Source: Pedobacter sp. UBA4863
Lineage (GTDB): Bacteria; Bacteroidota; Bacteroidia; Sphingobacteriales; Sphingobacteriaceae
Direction: 5' to 3'
Length of the DNA: 25,493 bases
NCBI RefSeq assembly: GCF_002399615.1
Contig: NZ_DHDZ01000046.1
Location: 34,603 to 60,095, forward strand
Below, in pieces: positions 21,203-25,493 of this stretch. The notes below the pieces were generated by a model that worked only from the letters and a program-made list of their open reading frames with translations, was not told the origin of the DNA and did no database searches. The position numbers and the translations under genes were made by a program. Each line of letters begins with the position of its first letter. Position 1 is the stretch's first letter.

Positions 21203-21744
21203 ACTATTTTAGGCTATTTCTGTTTTCATCGAATAACAGCAAAATTAAATAATTGGTGGTTATTTTGTAGGCAATTCAGTTCATTTTGAGCCTATATTTT
21301 CTAATATTGGAAGTGGTTTTTAGCGATGTTTAAATTATTTTTCACTCTTTTTTAGAGTAATTGGCCGCTTTTTGTCGATTTGTTTTTTGTAGCTATTTTA
21401 TAAAAATCGTTTGCTTTTTCAACTCGTTAAAATCAACATTAAATTAAAAATATTTTTAATTTGAATACGCTTGTTTTACCATTGTTTTGTGTTTGGTGTA
21501 AGCTGATTATCAGGATATTTTAAAATCTGATTTTGTAGGCAATGAAAATGAACGGCTAAAGGAAAAGGAAGCTCCTAAATTGGTGTATTTTCTTTAATTT
21601 TTCAATGTATTGGCACTTTTTTAAAAAGAAAATAATTGTAGGTAGTGATGTTTTATGTCAATTTTTTAAACTGGTTTTAGTGTCCGAAATAAAAAATTGG
21701 TACGGTTTCTGCAAAGGCAGCCGAAAATAAATACAATAACAATC
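21203..21744. other. 542-bp gene-free region upstream of the barrel gene
   Basis: No credible gene is present. Like the 15.7-17.0 kb spacer, the plus strand is T-rich and C-poor. A perfect 14-bp direct repeat, ATTTTGTAGGCAAT, lies at 21262-21275 and 21530-21543. A TTG-initiated extension of the barrel frame to 21697 adds no signal-peptide logic and was not used. The promoter of the barrel gene must be here, but I see no full TAnnTTTG match near the start. Confidence 0.55.
21262..21275. repeat. 14-bp direct repeat, copy 1 (second copy at 21530-21543)
   Basis: ATTTTGTAGGCAAT occurs twice, perfectly, with starts 268 bp apart in the spacer between rsmG and the barrel gene. A 14-mer repeat by chance within 540 bp is unlikely even in biased DNA. 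It may be a binding site or the trace of a past duplication. Confidence 0.6.
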
Positions 21745-22449
21745 ATGAGAAAAATTTTATTACTTGCCGGTCTAGCTATGGGTGTGTTTACTGCAAACGC
21801 ACAAGATGTTTACAAGCCTGTTAAAGGCGACGTTACTACCGAATTTGGTTTAAGTGGAGGTGTGTTGAACTCTGACTTCCGTTTAAATGAGGATGGTAAT
21901 CTGTTGAGATTCCGTTATTTTACACACGACAAAATGGCCTTACGCGTTGGCTTTGGTTTGTCTAGCGATAATGAAACTGCAAATGCTTACGGAGCTAATG
22001 CTAACGAAACAGGCGAAGTGGTTAGAAAAAATACTGATCTGTTAATTAATTTAGGATTAGAAAAACACTTTACAGGTACAGAGCGTTTGTCGCCTTATGT
22101 TGGTGCCGATGTTTTGGTAGGTTTTGGTTCTAGAAAAAGGTCTTACGAAAACTCGAACAATAATTTAGGCAACCCGTCTTATGTAGCTAATGTTTCTGGT
22201 TCTACTACAGGTCCAGGTTCAGTTTCATTTGGTTTAAGAGGCGTTGTTGGTGCCGATTATTATTTCGCTAAACGTCTTTTCTTAGGTGTTGAAGGTGGCT
22301 TAGGCTTACTTTACGCTAAAGAAGGTAAAACCAAAACAAGTTCTACCGTTGCCGGAAATACCACTACTACCGAGTTCAAATCGGCAGGTAATTCATTTAA
22401 GATTAACCCAAGTGTGATTACTGGTGTACGTATTGGTTTCGTTTTTTAA
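21745..22449 (+). CDS. Outer-membrane beta-barrel protein
   Basis: Using the ATG at 21745, the protein is 234 residues with a signal peptide (1-20, MRKILLLAGLAMGVFTANAQ). The mature part is a run of alternating strands with glycine-rich turns: TTEFGLSGGVLNSDFRL, ALRVGFGLSSD, LSPYVGADVLVGFG, VSFGLRGVVGADYYFAKRLFLG and a C-terminal strand ending in Phe (VITGVRIGFVF). Loops are rich in N, T, S and G, as in surface-exposed loops. This is a small porin-like or OmpA-type barrel without a periplasmic domain; the substrate is unknown. A long T/G-biased spacer precedes it and a perfect terminator follows 15 bases after the stop, so it is transcribed alone and probably well expressed. Confidence 0.85.
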   Translation: MRKILLLAGLAMGVFTANAQDVYKPVKGDVTTEFGLSGGVLNSDFRLNEDGNLLRFRYFTHDKMALRVGFGLSSDNETANAYGANANETGEVVRKNTDLLINLGLEKHFTGTERLSPYVGADVLVGFGSRKRSYENSNNNLGNPSYVANVSGSTTGPGSVSFGLRGVVGADYYFAKRLFLGVEGGLGLLYAKEGKTKTSSTVAGNTTTTEFKSAGNSFKINPSVITGVRIGFVF

Positions 22450-22464
22450 ATAAAGAAAATACCA

Positions 22465-22505
22465 TCAAAAAATCCCAATGCAGTTACTGCATTGGGATTT
22501 TTTGA
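22465..22505 (+). terminator. Perfect rho-independent terminator after the barrel gene
   Basis: A perfect 19-bp stem (22465-22483 with 22487-22505) is closed by a TTA loop. The GC core AATCCCAATGCAG is flanked by A6 on the left and T6 on the right, so it could work in both directions, though only the barrel gene needs it. Confidence 0.95.
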
Positions 22506-22555
22506 TTCCTCACTAATTCATAATTTTCTTACTTGTTGAGGGTGGTGTATCATTC

Positions 22556-22567
22556 CTCATTAATGAG
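22556..22567. repeat. 12-bp palindrome upstream of dprA
   Basis: CTCATTAATGAG is a perfect palindrome about 140 bp before the dprA start. It might be an operator half-pair or chance in AT-rich DNA; no second copy is seen. Confidence 0.35.
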
Positions 22568-22703
22568 TTAAGCCTTCTCATGCTAATTTCAAAATCTGCA
22601 ATTTGTTTTTTGCGAGTTCTTTATTTATAAATCGTATTGCTTTGCCGAAGCTAAAATTATTTTTATAGTTTTATGTTCTGTATTTCAGTACTTTATTTTT
22701 TGT

Positions 22704-23798
22704 ATGAGTAAAGAATATCAAATTGCATTGACACTTGTAAAGGGCGTAGGTACTATGTTGGCCAAGAACTTATTACTGCATTTTGGTAGTGCCGAAGCAG
22801 TATTTGAAGCAAATTATACGCAACTGCTACAAGTTGAAGGAATAGGAAAGAAAACTGCCGAGGCCATTATGAATACCGATGCACTAGCCTTGGCCAAACA
22901 GGAAATTGAATTTATCGAAAAACACGACATAAAATTGCTCTTTTATACCGAAGATGATTATCCTAAACGCCTAAAAAACTGCTACGATGCTCCCTTATTG
23001 CTTTATTATAAGGGTGTAGCTAATCTTAACCAACAGCGGGTGGTTAGTATTGTTGGCACTCGAAACGCCACTGCTTATGGTAAAATGTTGTGTAAACAAT
23101 TGATAGAAGTGCTAAAACCTTACAATGTGCTTATTACAAGTGGATTGGCGCACGGCATCGATGCAGCTGCTCATAAAGAATGTGTGCAAGCGGAAGTAGC
23201 TACCATTGGTGTTTTAGGGCATGGGTTAGACAGAATATATCCAGCGGCGCATCGGGAGCTTGCTGCTAAGATGCTTAAAAATGGCGGTTTGCTCACCGAA
23301 TTTTTGCCTGGAACAAATCCAGATCGTGAGAATTTCCCTAAACGCAATAGAATTATAGCAGGCATGGCCGATGTAACGATCATCGTGGAAGCCTCTCTTA
23401 AAGGCGGAGCGTTAATTACCGCAGAAATTGCCAATTCGTACAGTAGAGATGTATATGCTTTTCCGGGTAGGGTAAACGACGAATTTTCGGAAGGTTGTAA
23501 TTTCCTGATTAAAACCAATAGAGCGGGGTTAATTAATAGCCCAATGGATTTAATTTATTACTTAGGCTGGGATGATGAACTATCGAAACCAAAGCTACCT
23601 GTACAAGCACAATTGCCTTTAGACCTAACAAAAGACGAACGGAAAGTAGCAGAAGTTTTGATGGCTGCTGCAATGAGCGTTGATGAATTGGCAATTCATG
23701 CTGGTTTGCCTCAAAGTAAGCTCGCCATTATTTTGCTCACTTTAGAAATGAAAGGCGTTATTATAGCCTTGCCAGGCAAATTATTCAAGTTAGCTTAG
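22704..23798 (+). CDS. dprA: DNA-processing protein DprA (Smf)
   Basis: DprA binds incoming single-stranded DNA and loads RecA during natural transformation; it is also widely conserved in bacteria not known to be competent. The 364-residue protein has the full three-part layout. A helix-hairpin-helix/SAM-like N-terminus holds LVKGVGTMLAKNLL (11-24) and VEGIGKKTAEAI. The extended Rossmann fold shows VSIVGTRNATAYG, ITSGLAHGIDAAAH, FLPGTNPDRENFPKRNRIIAG, and GGALITAEIANSYSRDVYAFPG. The C-terminal winged helix (about 305-364) ends with LEMKGVIIALPGKLFKL. It stands alone in the forward direction; a palindrome lies 140 bp upstream. Confidence 0.96.
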   Translation: MSKEYQIALTLVKGVGTMLAKNLLLHFGSAEAVFEANYTQLLQVEGIGKKTAEAIMNTDALALAKQEIEFIEKHDIKLLFYTEDDYPKRLKNCYDAPLLLYYKGVANLNQQRVVSIVGTRNATAYGKMLCKQLIEVLKPYNVLITSGLAHGIDAAAHKECVQAEVATIGVLGHGLDRIYPAAHRELAAKMLKNGGLLTEFLPGTNPDRENFPKRNRIIAGMADVTIIVEASLKGGALITAEIANSYSRDVYAFPGRVNDEFSEGCNFLIKTNRAGLINSPMDLIYYLGWDDELSKPKLPVQAQLPLDLTKDERKVAEVLMAAAMSVDELAIHAGLPQSKLAIILLTLEMKGVIIALPGKLFKLA

Positions 23799-24051
23799 TA
23801 GCTAAATTCACCGACTTAGTATTGTTTTGCTAACAAATTTTTATTAGAAATATCATTGATTAAATTTTTAATAGCCTAGCTGTGCATCCCGTAATGGGAC
23901 AGGTACTGTTGCCAATAAATACATTATGCCAAATTTATAGCATATTTAGTATATCATTTTTATAGATTATAAAACTAAATTTTGTTTTATTTATTATGTT
24001 GAAATTTAATTTTAAATAAATTTTAATGGCAAAATACTTGTTGCTGTTCGC

Positions 24052-24059
24052 TATTTTTG
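24052..24059 (+). promoter_or_regulatory. Possible -7 box (TATTTTTG) at the cbs start
   Basis: This is a full TAnnTTTG match ending only four bases before the cbs ATG. If it is used, the mRNA would be leaderless or begin inside the first codons. It may instead be a chance match. Confidence 0.25.
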
Positions 24060-24063
24060 TACC

Positions 24064-25425
24064 ATGTGGTATAACAATATATTAGAAACCATTGGCAATA
24101 CGCCTTTGGTAAAATTAAACAACATTGTAAAAGGTATTCCGGCTACGGTTTTGGCAAAAATAGAAACTACCAATCCTGGTAACTCTATTAAAGACCGTAT
24201 GGCTTTAAAAATGATAGAAGATGCCGAGAAAAGTGGCAAACTAAAAGCTGGAGGAACTATTATAGAAGGTACTTCTGGTAATACAGGGATGGGCCTGGCC
24301 ATGGCCGCTATTATAAAAGGATACAAATGTATTTTTACTACAACCGATAAACAATCTAAAGAAAAGGTAGATGCTTTGCGTGCTTTTGGTGCAGAAGTAA
24401 TTGTTTGCCCTACCAATGTAGATCCAGAAGATCCACGTTCTTATTATTCAGTGTCGTCGCGTTTAGAGCGGGAAGTACCAAATTCTTGGAAACCCAATCA
24501 GTATGATAATTTAGCGAATTCACAGGCGCACTACGAACAAACTGGACCAGAAATTTGGGAACAAACCGAAGGTAAGATTACACACTTGGTAGTTGGCGTT
24601 GGTACTGGTGGCACTATTTCGGGTACAGGAAAATATCTGAAAGAGAAAAATCCGAACATTAAAATATGGGGTATCGATACCTATGGTTCGGTATTTAAGA
24701 AATATAAAGAAACTGGCATTTTCGATAAAAATGAAATTTACCCCTACATCACCGAAGGTATTGGAGAGGATTTTTTACCGGCCAACGTAAATTTCGATAT
24801 CATTGATTTGTTTGAAAAAGTAACCGATAAAGATGCCGCTTTGATGACTAGAGAAATCTGTCGCCAAGAAGGAATTTTTGTAGGTAACTCGGCTGGCTCG
24901 GCAGTTGCAGGTTTGTTGCAATTAAAGGATCAGTTAAAGCCAGAAGACGTGGTAGTGGTGATTTTTCACGACCATGGTAGCCGCTATATGGGCAAAATGT
25001 ATAACGAAGATTGGTTGCGTGAGCGTGGTTTCTTAAAAGACGAAAAATTAACGGCTCGTACCATTATTGCTAAGAAAGAAAATGCAGAAATAGTAACCAT
25101 TGATTGCGAGAAGACCGTTTCGGAGGCATTTAACACCATGAGTACACTGAATATTTCGCAAATTCCGGTTACCCAACAAGGTATGTTAGTAGGTAAATTG
25201 GCCGAAAGCGATATTTTAAATGCGTTGTTAGAAAATCCGAGTGTAAAATCGGCTAAAGTAGAAACCATTATGAGTGCTACTTTTCCTTTTGTAGATCTAA
25301 ATACTTCGATAGATCGTTTATCATCATTAATTAATAAAGATAACAGCGCTGTATTGGTAGAGTTAGAAGATGGTAAGTTTGATATTATTACGCAGTACGA
25401 TATTATCAATGCGATAAAGGGGTAA
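24064..25425 (+). CDS. Cystathionine beta-synthase with C-terminal CBS pair
   Basis: This PLP enzyme of the cysteine synthase/cystathionine beta-synthase fold is 453 residues long. Residues 1-325 form the catalytic domain: TIGNTPLVKL (9-18), the PLP lysine Lys43 in NPGNSIKDR, the substrate loop EGTSGNTGMG (68-77) and the phosphate loop GVGTGGTISGTG. Residues about 335-453 are two CBS motifs (VSEAFNTMSTLNISQIPV and LNTSIDRLSSLINKDNSAVLV), often an adenosyl-ligand sensor. The haem-binding N-terminal extension of vertebrate CBS is absent. It would condense serine and homocysteine, or O-acetylserine and sulfide; the CBS pair favours the former. The spacer before it (23799-24063) is AT-rich with no other gene. 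Confidence 0.9.
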   Translation: MWYNNILETIGNTPLVKLNNIVKGIPATVLAKIETTNPGNSIKDRMALKMIEDAEKSGKLKAGGTIIEGTSGNTGMGLAMAAIIKGYKCIFTTTDKQSKEKVDALRAFGAEVIVCPTNVDPEDPRSYYSVSSRLEREVPNSWKPNQYDNLANSQAHYEQTGPEIWEQTEGKITHLVVGVGTGGTISGTGKYLKEKNPNIKIWGIDTYGSVFKKYKETGIFDKNEIYPYITEGIGEDFLPANVNFDIIDLFEKVTDKDAALMTREICRQEGIFVGNSAGSAVAGLLQLKDQLKPEDVVVVIFHDHGSRYMGKMYNEDWLRERGFLKDEKLTARTIIAKKENAEIVTIDCEKTVSEAFNTMSTLNISQIPVTQQGMLVGKLAESDILNALLENPSVKSAKVETIMSATFPFVDLNTSIDRLSSLINKDNSAVLVELEDGKFDIITQYDIINAIKG

Positions 25426-25426
25426 T

Positions 25427-25461
25427 AAAGAAGTTAAAAGTCTAAAGTAAAGAGTTAGAAG
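25427..25461 (-). repeat. Heptad array (ACTTTTA type, reversed) after cbs
   Basis: Five successive 7-mers, AAAGAAG, TTAAAAG, TCTAAAG, TAAAGAG and TTAGAAG, begin one base after the cbs stop codon. Read on the minus strand they match the ACTTT arrays found before the FAH gene and rsmG. The next gene to the right is outside the window. Confidence 0.55.
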
Positions 25462-25473
25462 CTGTTTAAAATG

Positions 25474-25493
25474 ATATTAATATTTTACAGGTT
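25474..25493. repeat. 20-bp terminal direct repeat, right copy
   Basis: These bases are identical to bases 1-20, and the window ends exactly with the match. What follows is not visible, so it is unknown whether the hairpin segment found after the left copy also follows here. Confidence 0.85.

Noticed and set aside
21697..21744. Upstream extension of the barrel protein from a TTG start
   Set aside because: The 16 extra residues are basic and polar and would precede an otherwise complete signal peptide that starts at the ATG at 21745.
1..25493. Circular plasmid or phage, based on the identical ends
   Set aside because: No replication, partition, integrase or structural gene; contents are core chromosomal genes, so repeat-bounded chromosome or a contig-overlap effect is more likely.

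Overview
The window looks like chromosomal DNA from a Bacteroidota bacterium, most likely Sphingobacteriaceae (Pedobacter-like). The reasons are: AT-rich DNA, several TAnnTTTG-type -7 promoter boxes with very short leaders and no clear Shine-Dalgarno sequences, a type IX secretion (T9SS) C-terminal sorting domain, PorT-like outer-membrane barrels, signal peptides ending in AQ/GQ, and phylum-typical versions of Tgt, LptF/G, CvfB and Kup. The genus is an inference from style, not from a marker gene. I see no rRNA, tRNA, CRISPR, phage or intact transposase gene.

Layout. 1-172: a hairpin-rich leader that may be the edge of a repeated element; its first 20 bases recur as the last 20 bases of the window. 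173-2191: YihY/BrkB membrane protein (+), a PorT-like barrel protein (-), a small orphan (-). 2453-5147: a forward run with malate dehydrogenase, a small retropepsin-like protein, a secreted Amidase_2 and an SRPBCC protein, closed by a clear terminator. 5287-7266: Kup potassium transporter (-). 7267-7922: a repeat-rich divergent spacer. 7923-11401: forward genes for a small T9SS-sorted protein, an FAH-family hydrolase, an M23 peptidase and a Bcp peroxiredoxin. 11502-15728: reverse genes for CvfB, a LapA-domain protein and a 923-residue protein combining a zinc metallopeptidase, a beta-propeller and a probable outer-membrane barrel. 15729-16961: a 1.2-kb gene-free region with strong T/G bias. 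16962-19196: tgt-lptF/G (-). 19348-25425: forward genes for a GT2 glycosyltransferase, RsmG, a barrel protein with a perfect terminator, DprA and cystathionine beta-synthase.

Most genes are housekeeping or envelope genes: central metabolism (mdh, cbs, FAH), RNA modification (tgt, rsmG), oxidative defence (bcp), K+ uptake (kup), DNA uptake/recombination (dprA), and a strong envelope theme (LptF/G, M23, amidase, LapA, barrels, T9SS cargo). I found no defence or mobile gene cluster. The less ordinary signals lie mostly between genes: an array of 11-bp units in both orientations, spacers built on a 7-bp period, the T/G-skewed deserts, and the repeat at both ends of the window. At the protein level, Tgt lacks the three zinc cysteines of the classical enzyme, and the 923-residue protein has an unusual architecture.
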